Shown: positions 17,749 through 26,460 of the stretch, in pieces | Layout of the letters: each line of letters begins with the position of its first letter | How positions within the stretch are numbered: position 1 is the stretch's first letter | Assembly (NCBI GenBank): GCA_018139225.1 | Contig: JAGSNX010000003.1 | Span: 62,001 to 126,000 of the forward strand | Reading direction: 5' to 3' | DNA: 64,000 bases | Origin: Microvirga sp. SRT01 | GTDB taxonomy: Bacteria > Pseudomonadota > Alphaproteobacteria > Sphingomonadales > Sphingomonadaceae | Notes under the pieces: model-generated | Database searches by the model: none | The model's input: only the letters and a program-made list of their open reading frames with translations | Told to the model about the DNA's origin: nothing | Made by a program: the position numbers and the translations under genes

Positions 17749-20247
17749 ATGTCGCCGATGAACCCGCTCCCGCTGATCGCTCCCAATCCGCCGCGCGCCA
17801 GCCTGCTCGGCGCGGCGTTCGCGCGGGTGGAGGCGTCGGGAATCTACAGCAATCACGGGCCGGAGGCGCGCGCGTTCGAGGCCGAGGCGACCACGCACCT
17901 GTTCGCCGGTCGCGGCGCAAGCCTCGCCGTCGCCAACGCCACGCTCGGCCTGATGATCGCGATTCGCGAGGCGGCGGGCCTGCGCCATCGTGCCGGTGCG
18001 CAGGCGTTGATGCCCGCTTTGACCTTTGCCGCGACGGCGCAGGCGGCGGAATGGGCCGGGCTCCAGCCGCTGATCGTCGATGTCGATCCGGACGACTGGG
18101 CAATGGCCGCGGCCGAAGAGGAGCGCATGTTGCGCGAGCGGCCCGGCCGCATTGCGGTGATCGTGCCCTATGCGACGTTCGGCAACGCCATCGACCTCCA
18201 TCGCTATGCGTGGCTGCGGCAGCGTTACGGCGTGGGCGTGGTGATCGACGCCGCCGCCTCGCTCGGCACGCTGGACGATTGCGGCGTCGGCTTCGGCGCG
18301 GACGCACCGTTCGCGGTCGTCTATTCGATGCACGCCACGAAAACCTTCGCGGTGGCGGAGGGTGGCCTGATCCACAGCGGCGACGCCGACCTGATCGAGC
18401 GCCTTCGCGCGATGACCAATTTCGGCTTCACCGGCGCGCGCTCGGCGACGCTGCCCGGCATCAACGCCAAACTGCCCGAAGTGCTGGCCGTCATGGCGCG
18501 CGAGAAGCTGAGCGGGTTCGACGCGGTCTGCGACAATCGCGCCGTGGTGGAGCAGGCGTATCGGGACGCGCTCCAGGGATCGGCGCTCCAGTCGGTCGCC
18601 GGACGCCGCCGCGCGATGCAGTTCATGCCCGTCCTGCTGCCGGAGTCGCTCGCGCCGCAGCGCGATGCGGTCGTCGGAGCGCTTGCCGCGGACGGGATCG
18701 GTTGTGGCACCTATTTCAGCCCGCATCTGGGCCAGCAGCCCTGGCTGCGCGAGGTCGGCGATTGCCAGCCGACCCCGTCCGCCGACGCGATCGCGGCGCG
18801 CATGCTGTCGCTGCCGATCACCGACGCGATGACGTCCGCCGACGCACGCCGCGCCGCCGCCGCGCTCGATTCGGTCTGTGCAGCGCTGACCGACATCGCG
18901 CGCATTCCCGCCCGCGTTCAGGCCACGCCTGCGGTCGCGCCGCTGATGATCGTCGGCGGTGGCCCCGCCGGCACCGCATTGCTGACCGCCGCCACCAAGC
19001 GTGGCCTGCTGCCCGAGTTCGCACGCGGCCTAATCGTGGTGGAGCGCGACCCGCATGTCGGCGGCGGACGGCTGGGTCGTTACGCCATCACCTCCGACTC
19101 GACCGCGCAGACCTTCCTGTCGGCGGTGAAGGACAACGCCCATCCATCGATCGCCGCGTTGCACGACGCGCCGGAGGGTCGCGCCGTCGCGGCGCACGCC
19201 GACGCGCTCGGCGTGCCGCTGGTCGAAGTGGGGCCGTTGCTGCGCGCCACCGGCGAGCGGCTGGCCGACGTCGTGCGCGATCACGGCGGTACCGTCTTGA
19301 CCGGGCACGAGGCGCTCGGCGCGGAGCGCACCACGGACGGACTGTGGCGCGTGACGCTCCGCCGTCTGCGCGACGGCGCGACCGTACAGCGCCTGACCCG
19401 TGCGCTGGTGATCGCGACCGGCGGCCACCAGCCGCTCGACCGCCTGACGGCGCAACGCATCGCCGGCGCACCGCTGGTCGAGCTCGCCGGCGAACGGCTG
19501 ATGCAGTCCGACGCGGTGCTGACGCTGGGCGGCTTCGCGCAGATCGCCGACATCCTCTCGCGCAAGCGCGCCCCGAAGATCGCCGTCATCGGCGGCTCGA
19601 CCAGCGCGCTGACCAGCGTCGCCCTGCTGCTGAAGGGGCAACCGGCGCTGCCGCTCGGTGCGGGCGCGATCACGCTGCTGCACCGCCGGCCTCTGCGCCC
19701 CTTCTACCATAGCGTGGAGGCGGCGCAGGCGGAAGGGTTCACCGATTTCAGCCCCGACGACATCTGCCCGGTGTCGGGCTTCGTCTATCGCCTCGCCGGC
19801 TTCCGGCTGGAGGCGCGCGACCTCGTGCTGCGCATGCTCGGCATCGACGGGCGCGCACCCGATCCGCGCGTCGCGCTCCACCGCATCACGGGCGACGAGG
19901 ATGCGGAGGCGCGCGCGATCGTCCGCGACGCCGACCTCGTCGTCGCCGCGCTCGGCTACCGCCCGATCGGCCTGCCGCTTTCCGGCATCGACGGCCGGCC
20001 GCTGGCGCTGGCGGCGGACGAGGGCGCGCCGATGGTCGACCGCCACTGCCGGGTCGTCGGTGCGGACGGCCAGCCGGTCCCCGACGCCTATGGCATCGGC
20101 CTCGCCGCCGGCTTCGTGCCCTGGGGCGCGCTCGGCGGCGAGGCGAGCTTCGTCGGGCAGGCCAACGGCCTGTGGCTGTGGCAGAACGACGTCGGGTTGA
20201 TGATCGTCGATCAGGTCCTCGCGCAGGCTGCGCGCGCCGCGGCATGA
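17749..20247 (+). CDS. DegT/StrS-type aminotransferase fused to an FAD/NAD(P)-binding oxidoreductase
   Basis: An 832-residue bifunctional polypeptide. Residues 1-390 are a PLP-dependent sugar aminotransferase: GIYSNHGPEA near the N-terminus, the cofactor Asp 167 in VVIDAAAS, the Schiff-base Lys 198 in MHATKTFAVAEGG and NFGFTG after it. From 397 a flavoprotein follows: dinucleotide motif GGGPAG (403-408) with the ribose-binding Glu 432 (VVERDP), a second nucleotide fold around residue 620 (IAVIGGSTSA), and a closing GYRP-to-GEASFVGQ segment. The two nucleotide folds recall class B flavin mono-oxygenases. The ATG at 17749 could be replaced by ATG 17758. The next gene, a glycosyltransferase, overlaps by four bases. 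Substrates are unknown; the join of an amino-sugar transaminase to a flavin oxidase is unusual. Confidence 0.85.
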   Translation: MSPMNPLPLIAPNPPRASLLGAAFARVEASGIYSNHGPEARAFEAEATTHLFAGRGASLAVANATLGLMIAIREAAGLRHRAGAQALMPALTFAATAQAAEWAGLQPLIVDVDPDDWAMAAAEEERMLRERPGRIAVIVPYATFGNAIDLHRYAWLRQRYGVGVVIDAAASLGTLDDCGVGFGADAPFAVVYSMHATKTFAVAEGGLIHSGDADLIERLRAMTNFGFTGARSATLPGINAKLPEVLAVMAREKLSGFDAVCDNRAVVEQAYRDALQGSALQSVAGRRRAMQFMPVLLPESLAPQRDAVVGALAADGIGCGTYFSPHLGQQPWLREVGDCQPTPSADAIAARMLSLPITDAMTSADARRAAAALDSVCAALTDIARIPARVQATPAVAPLMIVGGGPAGTALLTAATKRGLLPEFARGLIVVERDPHVGGGRLGRYAITSDSTAQTFLSAVKDNAHPSIAALHDAPEGRAVAAHADALGVPLVEVGPLLRATGERLADVVRDHGGTVLTGHEALGAERTTDGLWRVTLRRLRDGATVQRLTRALVIATGGHQPLDRLTAQRIAGAPLVELAGERLMQSDAVLTLGGFAQIADILSRKRAPKIAVIGGSTSALTSVALLLKGQPALPLGAGAITLLHRRPLRPFYHSVEAAQAEGFTDFSPDDICPVSGFVYRLAGFRLEARDLVLRMLGIDGRAPDPRVALHRITGDEDAEARAIVRDADLVVAALGYRPIGLPLSGIDGRPLALAADEGAPMVDRHCRVVGADGQPVPDAYGIGLAAGFVPWGALGGEASFVGQANGLWLWQNDVGLMIVDQVLAQAARAAA

Positions 20248-21350
20248 CCGAACCGGGGACCGTCAATCCGCCGACCGTCAGCGTCGTCATGGCCGCCTAT
20301 AACGGTGCCGGCCTGATCGGGGAGACGCTGGCCAGCCTGCGCGACCAGACGCTCCCCGATTGGGAAGCGATCGTCGTCGACGACGGATCGAGCGACGCGA
20401 CGCGGGACATCGTATCGTCATGGCCCGACCCGCGCGTGCGCCTGATCGCACTGCCGCAAAATGGTGGCCCCGTCCGCGCGCGCAACGAAGCGCTGCGCCA
20501 CGCCACGGGGCGCTACATCGCGGGACTCGATCAGGACGACCTCTGCCGCCCGGACCGATTCGCGGCGCAGGTCGCGTTCCTCGACGCCCATCCCCACGTC
20601 GCACTCGCGGGTACTGCAGTAGAGTTCCTGCGCGACGGCCGCGTCCTGCCCTCGACCTATCCGGCTGTCACCTCACCGGTGCTGACCGGCTGGCTGGCAT
20701 GGATCGAGAACCCGCTGGCATGGTCGTCGGTGATGGTCCGCGCCGATGTCGCCCGCGCGCTCGACCCGTTCACACGTCCCGACATCCTCTATGCGGAGGA
20801 TTTCGACCTGTACCACCGCGTCGCGCCCTTTGGCGGGATCGCCCGCCTCGACACGCCGCTGGTGCTGTATCGCCAGCATGCCGGCGGCATCTCCCGCCGG
20901 TATCGCGACCAGATGGAGGTGAGCGCCACTGCGGTTCTGACTGCCCGCCATGCGTCCCTGTTGGGCAAGCGCGCGGAAGCGGCCGCGAGGGCGCTCGTCG
21001 TGCACAATATGGGGGGACGTCCGGTGCAGGACCGCGCGACGCTGGCGCTGCTCGGTAGCGTGCTGGCCCAGTTGCGCGATGCCTATCTGGCGGAAGCGCG
21101 GCCCGGCGAGGCGGACCGTCGCCTGATCCACTGGCATACCGCCGATCGCTGGACGCGGATCGGCCGTATCGCGTTGCGGGAGGGAACATTGACGCTCGCG
21201 GATATGGCGGCGATGCGCCACGGTCCGCTCGGCAGCCCCGCGCCGCCCGCCCCCGCCTGGTCGCGGCTGGTCGGCGCGGCGCGCAATCTGGGGGTTCAGA
21301 CCTTGGCGGCGAAGATCATCCGGCCCGGCCCCAGCCGCGCGAACACCTGA
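20244..21350 (+). CDS. Family 2 glycosyltransferase
   Basis: A 368-residue GT-A fold protein. PTVSVVMAAYNGAGLIGETL and IVVDDGSSDATRDI are the nucleotide-sugar binding start of GT2 enzymes; GLDQDD is the metal-binding DxD equivalent and YAEDFDLYHRV holds the acidic residue near the catalytic base. There are no membrane spans. It probably adds a sugar to a surface glycan from a nucleotide-sugar donor. Translation is coupled to the fused aminotransferase-flavoprotein by an ATGA overlap, so the donor may be an amino or oxidised amino sugar made by that protein (inference). Its last 55 bases overlap the convergent transpeptidase gene. Confidence 0.87.
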   Translation: MTEPGTVNPPTVSVVMAAYNGAGLIGETLASLRDQTLPDWEAIVVDDGSSDATRDIVSSWPDPRVRLIALPQNGGPVRARNEALRHATGRYIAGLDQDDLCRPDRFAAQVAFLDAHPHVALAGTAVEFLRDGRVLPSTYPAVTSPVLTGWLAWIENPLAWSSVMVRADVARALDPFTRPDILYAEDFDLYHRVAPFGGIARLDTPLVLYRQHAGGISRRYRDQMEVSATAVLTARHASLLGKRAEAAARALVVHNMGGRPVQDRATLALLGSVLAQLRDAYLAEARPGEADRRLIHWHTADRWTRIGRIALREGTLTLADMAAMRHGPLGSPAPPAPAWSRLVGAARNLGVQTLAAKIIRPGPSRANT

Positions 21351-22000
21351 TCCAGGTCACGCTCGCCGACCGCGAAGCAACCCTGGCTGCGACCGAGCAT
21401 GCCATGCGTCTTGATCATGTCCGGATTAGCGTACCACGCCGAGTGAACCACGATCGCCCGGCCCAGCGCATTGTTGTTGGTCGGGTCCAGTCCGATCAGC
21501 CGCTGAGACCGACCATGTTTGCCGACATAGTAATCGGCGGTCGCGAATGCGCCCTCCGACGAAGCGTTGGAGCCGAAGTCGTTGGAGAAGCGCTTCAGAT
21601 AGCCGGTGTGCGACGGGTCCGACCCACTGCCATGCGAGACGAGCAACGTCGTGGTCTTGCCGCTGACGAGATCGACGAAATGGAAGCGGGGCTGCGACGA
21701 TCCGGCCGTAAAATCGGCGATCGCCATACGGTCGCGCTGCGCCACGCGGCTGCCATGCTGCTGAAGCGAGGCCAAAGCCCGCCGGAACAATTCGGGACGC
21801 ACCACGCGGGGGGATACCAGCGTCGTCGCCTCCGCCGGCATGGGCGGCTGACCGACGGGCTTCAGGTCGCGGGAGGTCAGCTTGCGCGTCGCGGACGACA
21901 CTGTCCCTGGGATCGCCAGAGCTCCCGCCATGACCAGACCGTTGCGGATCAGCATGCGCCGACCCAGACCCGATCCGTCGTTCACCTGTTGCTCGTGCAT
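21296..22000 (-). CDS. Murein L,D-transpeptidase catalytic domain protein (YkuD_2 type)
   Basis: A 234-residue exported protein. The N-terminus has twin arginine (GRRMLIRNGLVMAGALAIPG), a possible Tat-type signal. The body has GSNASSEGAF, GKHG, GLDPTNNNALGRAIVVHSA and the catalytic GRSQGCFAVG with Cys 208; the conserved His is in VVHSA. These mark the wide YkuD_2 group, related to L,D-transpeptidases that act on peptidoglycan. It is divergent from the next transpeptidase gene and its 3' end overlaps the glycosyltransferase by 55 bases. The activity in the cell is untested for most of the group. Confidence 0.85.
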   Translation of the reverse strand: MHEQQVNDGSGLGRRMLIRNGLVMAGALAIPGTVSSATRKLTSRDLKPVGQPPMPAEATTLVSPRVVRPELFRRALASLQQHGSRVAQRDRMAIADFTAGSSQPRFHFVDLVSGKTTTLLVSHGSGSDPSHTGYLKRFSNDFGSNASSEGAFATADYYVGKHGRSQRLIGLDPTNNNALGRAIVVHSAWYANPDMIKTHGMLGRSQGCFAVGERDLDQVFARLGPGRMIFAAKV

Positions 22001-22250
22001 TGACGCTCCGACTTGCCGTTCAAACCCCGCCGGATTCGATATAGCGGATTATGAATGACTTTTCTGTAGCGGTTCCCGCCATTTGCGGGTGGTTCTCGCC
22101 AATCTGCCGCACCCGCCCCACGTTTCGTCGCGAACCCGACAGCCGCCTCACAAAACGGCCTGTCCAGAATCGGCACGAACAGCGCTCGGCACCAACCGCA
22201 ACGTCGCGCGTTTGATCTGGAGCAAGCGGTCCGAAGCGAAAGGGACGACG

Positions 22251-22844
22251 ATGAAGACGTGGATCATGGCCACAGCCCTCGCGGCGGCGATCGCCACGAC
22301 AGGTCCGGCCTATGCGGCCAATGGCAGCGCGGTCGCCGTGGACGAAGCCGCCGCGACGCTGATGCCCAACCGCTATATATGGAACGACGCCGCGCCGGAA
22401 GCGATTTCTGCGGAACCCGTTACCGTGGTGGTCAGCATCCCGCAGCAGCGCGCCTTCGTCTATCGCGGCGACGCGCTGGTCGCCGCGTCCAGCGTGTCGA
22501 CCGGCAAGGATGGCAAGGAGACGCCGGTGGGCGTCTACCCGATCCTCCAGAAGAACGAGGATCATAAGTCCAACCTCTACAACGCCGCACCGATGCCGTT
22601 CATGCAGCGTCTGACCTGGGACGGCATCGCGCTCCACGCCGGTCGTAATCCCGGCTTTCCGGATTCGCATGGTTGCGTCCGCCTGCCCGCCGCCTTCGCC
22701 AAGAAGCTGTTCGGGATCACGCAACTCGGGACGACGGTGGTCGTGACGGACATGGACGTCGTCGGCAACCAGCTCGACCGCAGCCTGCTCGAAACCGAAG
22801 CCTCGCGCGCCAACGCCGAACAACTCGCGATGCTGGGCCAGTAA
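22251..22844 (+). CDS. L,D-transpeptidase (YkuD family)
   Basis: A 197-residue exported enzyme. The signal peptide ends PAYAANG (residues about 1-23). The YkuD domain starts at about 58 (TVVVSIPQQRAFVYRGDALV), and the catalytic HAGRNPGFPDSHGCVRL supplies His and Cys 142. It forms 3-3 cross-links in peptidoglycan or anchors proteins to it. ATG 22251 follows AGGGACGACG. It is divergent from the YkuD_2 gene, with 250 bases between them that should hold both promoters. A hairpin follows the gene at 22856-22876. Confidence 0.9.
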   Translation: MKTWIMATALAAAIATTGPAYAANGSAVAVDEAAATLMPNRYIWNDAAPEAISAEPVTVVVSIPQQRAFVYRGDALVAASSVSTGKDGKETPVGVYPILQKNEDHKSNLYNAAPMPFMQRLTWDGIALHAGRNPGFPDSHGCVRLPAAFAKKLFGITQLGTTVVVTDMDVVGNQLDRSLLETEASRANAEQLAMLGQ

Positions 22845-22855
22845 ACGCTTCTGCT

Positions 22856-22876
22856 CCCTCCCCTGCACGGGGAGGG
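22856..22876. repeat. Palindrome after the L,D-transpeptidase gene
   Basis: CCCTCCCC and GGGGAGGG form an eight-base-pair stem with a five-base loop, followed by CCGGGGTGGGG. It belongs to the same C/T-then-G/A hairpin family seen at 4501, 37863 and in the GTA cluster. There is no T-run, so it is more likely a repeat than an intrinsic terminator. Confidence 0.6.
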
Positions 22877-23015
22877 CCGGGGTGGGGCAGAACGACTGCC
22901 TCATACCTCCCTGAACGAAGCCGCTGTCCTACACCCTCCGAATCCCATAAACCGCTCGAACTGGACGAAACCGCGGCCCATCAAAACACCGCGTTGGACT
23001 AACCTTAGCCTAACC

Positions 23016-23633
23016 TTAGACCGGCAACCCCATCGCTCGCAGTGACACGCGCAACGACCCGGCATCGGTGAACAGGATCGCCGGCAACCCGATCGCCTCC
23101 GCCCCCGCGACGTTCGCGGCATTGTCGTCGATGAAGACCGCCTCGTCGGCGTTCAGCCCGAATCGCGACAGCGCCAGCCGGTAGATCGCCGCATCGGGCT
23201 TCACCAGCTTCTCCTCGCCGGACACGACGACGTCGCGAAACCGGTCAAACAGGCGGGCTTCCCGCGCACGGAACGGCGGCCAGAACTCGTGGCTGAAATT
23301 GGTTATTGCGAACAACGGGATACCTGCCGCGTCCAGTTCCTCGACCAGCGCGTGCATGCCCGCGATCGGGCCGGGGATGCTGTCGAGGAAGCGCGGCTGC
23401 CACGCTGCGATCAGCTCGGCATGCTGCGGATGCAGCGCGATCAGCTCCGCCGAGGTTTCGGCGAAGTCGCGTCCCGCATCATGCTGAAAATGCCACTCAT
23501 GCGTCAGCACATCGCGCAGGAACGCATCGAGCGCCTCGCCCTTGGGGACGAGACGCTCGTACAGGAACCTGGGGTCCCAATCGTATAGAACGCGGCCGAT
23601 ATCAAAGATAACGGCGCTGGGCGCGATGCTCAG
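23016..23633 (-). CDS. HAD family hydrolase
   Basis: A HAD phosphatase-like protein of about 205 residues. Motif I is [15 protein letters not shown] (the second Asp of DxD is replaced by Gly, as in some haloacid dehalogenase-like members), motif II is FAITNFSHE, motif III is the Lys in EEKLVKPD, and motif IV is [11 protein letters not shown]. The substrate is unknown. No ATG, GTG or TTG lies near the conserved N-terminus; the best candidate is CTG at 23633, whose last two bases are the start of the rpmJ stop (CTGA). That suggests coupled translation from the L36 gene. Confidence 0.8.
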   Translation of the reverse strand: MSIAPSAVIFDIGRVLYDWDPRFLYERLVPKGEALDAFLRDVLTHEWHFQHDAGRDFAETSAELIALHPQHAELIAAWQPRFLDSIPGPIAGMHALVEELDAAGIPLFAITNFSHEFWPPFRAREARLFDRFRDVVVSGEEKLVKPDAAIYRLALSRFGLNADEAVFIDDNAANVAGAEAIGLPAILFTDAGSLRVSLRAMGLPV

Positions 23634-23755
23634 CCCTGGCGCGCCTTGAAACGACGGTTGGTCTTGTTGATGACGTAGGTACGGCCGCGACGACGGATCA
23701 CGCGATTGTCGCGGTGGCGATCCTTGAGCGACTTCAGGCTGTTGCGAATCTTCAT
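23630..23755 (-). CDS. rpmJ: 50S ribosomal protein L36, type B
   Basis: A 41-residue, very basic protein: starts [17 protein letters not shown] and ends [12 protein letters not shown]. This is the long, cysteine-free form of L36 (YkgO type) that does not bind zinc, as used in proteobacteria under zinc limitation and as the usual copy in many alphaproteobacteria. It lies at the large-subunit tRNA exit side near the peptidyl-transferase centre. It is divergent from the DUF4136 gene. Confidence 0.95.
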   Translation of the reverse strand: MKIRNSLKSLKDRHRDNRVIRRRGRTYVINKTNRRFKARQG

Positions 23756-23879
23756 GGCGCGCTTCTGTCTGGATGGTGCTGGAAAGCGCTGGCGGGTAGA
23801 GATGGGGGCCGCCTAAGTCAAGCAACGCGGGCGCCCGTCGGGCGTTTCGACTCCGCAACGTCCATCCAGTGAGGCTTTC

Positions 23880-24497
23880 ATGTCCTATCGCTCCGCCGCT
23901 CTTCTCGCCACCGTCGCGCTGGCATTGGCGGGGTGCGCCACTGGCTACACGCTGCCGCCCGCCGAAGTCGTCCGCTACCATCTCGGCGAGCCGATCGACC
24001 GCGGCACGATCGCCGTCGAGCCGCAGTCGACGCCGGGCGCGCCCGCCAGCCTCGAATTCAAGACCTATGCCGCCGCGGTCGAGACGCAGTTGCTGCGCAA
24101 CGGCTATACGGTCGCCACCGCCGGCTCGCCGCCGCAACTGATCGCGACGGTCGCGTTCACCCGCCAGAACCGTGTCGGCCCGCCCAAGCGCTCGCCGATC
24201 TCCATCGGCCTCGGCGGGGGTGGGTTCAGCGGCGGACGCAGGGGCGGCGGTGTCGGTCTCGGCGGCGGCATCGGCTTCCCGATCGGCGGCGGCGGCAACC
24301 GTGCGCTGATCGAAAGCGAACTGGCGGTCACGATCAAGCGCCGCGTCGACCAGTCGCCGGTCTGGGAGGGTCGCGCCCACATGATCTCGCAGGCGCAGGG
24401 GCCGGACGGCACCGCCGACGCGATGGCCGCCCGCTTGGCTGCCGCGCTGTTCACGGGGTTTCCCGGAGAGTCGGGCCGCACTATCGAGGTGAAATGA
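23880..24497 (+). CDS. DUF4136-type lipoprotein
   Basis: A 205-residue lipoprotein: signal peptide with lipobox LAGC (Cys 19). The domain with KTYAAAVETQLLRNGYTV and a C-terminal VWEGRAHMIS...AARLAAALFTGFPGESG fits DUF4136, a periplasmic or outer-membrane-attached family of unknown function. The middle is very Gly-rich (residues about 110-140). A four-base ATGA overlap couples it to a zinc carboxypeptidase gene. Confidence 0.75.
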   Translation: MSYRSAALLATVALALAGCATGYTLPPAEVVRYHLGEPIDRGTIAVEPQSTPGAPASLEFKTYAAAVETQLLRNGYTVATAGSPPQLIATVAFTRQNRVGPPKRSPISIGLGGGGFSGGRRGGGVGLGGGIGFPIGGGGNRALIESELAVTIKRRVDQSPVWEGRAHMISQAQGPDGTADAMAARLAAALFTGFPGESGRTIEVK

Positions 24498-25612
24498 CCA
24501 TCAGCATCAACGCCGCCTTCGACGGCGGCAACATCCGTGTCGTCGCGATCGACGGCGATCGCATCGACCTGGAGATCGCTCGCGATCACCTGTCGGACTT
24601 CTTCCAGTGGTTCTCGTTCCGCGTCGCCGCCGCGGCGGGCCGGACGCTGACCTTTCGCATCGTGAACGCGGGCCAGTCGGCCTACCCCTTCGGCTGGCCG
24701 GGCTACAAGGTGCGCGCCTCCACCGATCGCGTCGCGTGGCGGATGACGGAGACGCGCTACCTCGACGGCGTGCTGGAATGGAACTGGACGGCCGACACGC
24801 AGCTCGCGTGGTTCGCCTATTTCGCGCCGTACACGATGGAGATGCACGACGCGCTGGTGACGCGCACTGCTGCGCAGCCGGGCGTCACCCACCGCGAACT
24901 TGGCGTCAGCCTCGACGGGCAGGCGATCGACGCTTTCACGATCGGTACCGGCGTCAAGCAGGTCTGGCTCTACGGCCGTCAGCACCCCGGCGAATCGATG
25001 ACGGAATGGTGGATGGAGGGCGCGCTGGAGCGGCTGACGGACGCGACCGATCCGATCACCGCCGCGCTGCTCGACAAGGCCACGTTCCACGTCGTGCCCA
25101 ACATGAACCCGGACGGCACGCGCCGCGGCCACCTGCGCACCAACGCCGCCGGTGTGAACCTCAACCGCGAATGGCATGCGCCGTCGGCGGAGCGCAGCCC
25201 GGAGGTGCTCTGCGTCCGCAATGCGATGGACGCGACCGGCGTCCATGTCGCGATGGACATCCACGGCGACGAGGCGATCCCGGCGAACTTCATCGCCGGT
25301 TACGAAGGCATACCGTCCTGGACGGAGGATCACGGCGCGAAGTTCTACGAATTCGGCCGCCGCCTCGCCGCGCATACGCCCGATTTTCAGACCGAGAAGG
25401 GCTATGAGAAGTCGTCGGCCGGCAACGCCAACCTGTCGATGTCGACCAATCAGGTGGCGGAGCGGTTCGGCGCGCTGTCGATGACACTGGAGATGCCGTT
25501 CAAGGACCACGACCCGAACCCGGACCCGGAGTTCGGCTGGTCGCCCGAACGCTCCAAGCAACTGGCGCACGCGATGCTGGAAACCCTGGCGGACATGATC
25601 GACCGGGTTTGA
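24494..25612 (+). CDS. M14 family zinc carboxypeptidase, cytosolic carboxypeptidase-like
   Basis: A 372-residue peptidase without a signal peptide. Residues 1-120 are the beta-sandwich N-terminal domain seen in cytosolic carboxypeptidase-like (M14D) proteins. The catalytic domain has the zinc ligands His 164 and Glu 167 in RQHPGES and His 257 in MDIHGDE, the substrate-binding VNLNREW, and a Glu in LEMPFKD. It removes C-terminal residues from peptides or from modified protein tails. It is co-translated with the DUF4136 lipoprotein, and the reason for that pairing is not evident. Confidence 0.88.
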   Translation: MTISINAAFDGGNIRVVAIDGDRIDLEIARDHLSDFFQWFSFRVAAAAGRTLTFRIVNAGQSAYPFGWPGYKVRASTDRVAWRMTETRYLDGVLEWNWTADTQLAWFAYFAPYTMEMHDALVTRTAAQPGVTHRELGVSLDGQAIDAFTIGTGVKQVWLYGRQHPGESMTEWWMEGALERLTDATDPITAALLDKATFHVVPNMNPDGTRRGHLRTNAAGVNLNREWHAPSAERSPEVLCVRNAMDATGVHVAMDIHGDEAIPANFIAGYEGIPSWTEDHGAKFYEFGRRLAAHTPDFQTEKGYEKSSAGNANLSMSTNQVAERFGALSMTLEMPFKDHDPNPDPEFGWSPERSKQLAHAMLETLADMIDRV

Positions 25613-25630
25613 GCGCACAGTCGAGGATCC

Positions 25631-25657
25631 CGTGCTCCCGCAAAGGCGGGAGCACGG
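25631..25657. terminator. Bidirectional hairpin between convergent genes
   Basis: CGTGCTCCCGC and GCGGGAGCACG form an 11-bp perfect stem around an AAAG loop between the convergent carboxypeptidase and dienelactone hydrolase genes. It is also a member of the CCCGCGAAGGCGGG repeat family found at 39174, 46980 and 56160. A terminator role is inferred from position; there is no T-run. Confidence 0.5.
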
Positions 25658-25679
25658 GTCGGCTATCGACGCGTACGCG

Positions 25680-26402
25680 TTACCCGAACACTTCCGCGAA
25701 CAGGTCCTTCATCGCCTGCCAGCTACGCCGGTCGGCATCGGCGTTGAAGCCGAAGCCGCTGCCCGTATCCTCCATCTCGCGATCGGTGAAGGCGTGCCCT
25801 GCACCGCCGTAAGCGTGGATTTGCCAGTCCGCGTTCGCGTCCGTCAGTTCCTCGCCCAGCGCCGTCACGGCATCGGGCGGCCCAAGCGGATCGTTCCATC
25901 CGTGGCAGACCAGCACCTTGGCCGCGATCGGGGAAACGCTGTCATAGTCCGGCCGGTCATAGACGCCGTGGAACGACACCACCGCGAGCACGCCGGCCCC
26001 GAACCGCGCGATATCCAGCGCCGCCTTGCCGCCGAAACAGAAGCCGATCGCGGCGCAGCGATCGCCGTCGACCACGGGCAACGCCTTCAACGCCGCCAAC
26101 GACGCCTCCAGCCGCCCCCGCAGCAGCGGCCGGTCGGCGTTCAGTTCGTCCATATATTTCGAGGTTTCCGGCGTGTTCCGCTCGGTTCGCTTGCCCTGCC
26201 CGAACACGTCGCAGGCGAACGCAACGTAGCCGAGTTCCGCCAGCCGTTCGGCGACGACGTTGTCGCTTTCCTTCTGGCCGAGGATGTTGGGGATGACGAG
26301 CACGCCGGGTCGCCGATCGTCGGTGGCGTCGTCCCATGCGGCAACGCCCTCGAACGGGCCGCCCGGCCCTTCGTACACGATCGTTTCCCGTCGAATTCCC
26401 AT
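25680..26402 (-). CDS. Dienelactone hydrolase family protein
   Basis: A 240-residue cytosolic alpha/beta hydrolase. The nucleophile elbow GFCFGG places Cys 122 as nucleophile; the Asp is in CHGWNDPLG and the His in GGAGHAFTD, the triad of dienelactone hydrolases. In aromatic degradation such enzymes open dienelactones, but isolated copies like this one often hydrolyse other esters. No aromatic-degradation genes stand beside it. It is divergent from the GNAT gene. Confidence 0.88.
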   Translation of the reverse strand: MGIRRETIVYEGPGGPFEGVAAWDDATDDRRPGVLVIPNILGQKESDNVVAERLAELGYVAFACDVFGQGKRTERNTPETSKYMDELNADRPLLRGRLEASLAALKALPVVDGDRCAAIGFCFGGKAALDIARFGAGVLAVVSFHGVYDRPDYDSVSPIAAKVLVCHGWNDPLGPPDAVTALGEELTDANADWQIHAYGGAGHAFTDREMEDTGSGFGFNADADRRSWQAMKDLFAEVFG

Positions 26403-26460
26403 ATAGCTGTTCCTGTCCTAGAGCCGCCGCGACACAACCACCGAAGGGGCGACGCGGTCC

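Noticed and set aside
17572..21350. Genomic island inserted at tRNA-Phe carrying the fusion gene and glycosyltransferase.
   Set aside because: No integrase, no repeat of the tRNA 3' end and no clear change in composition were noticed.
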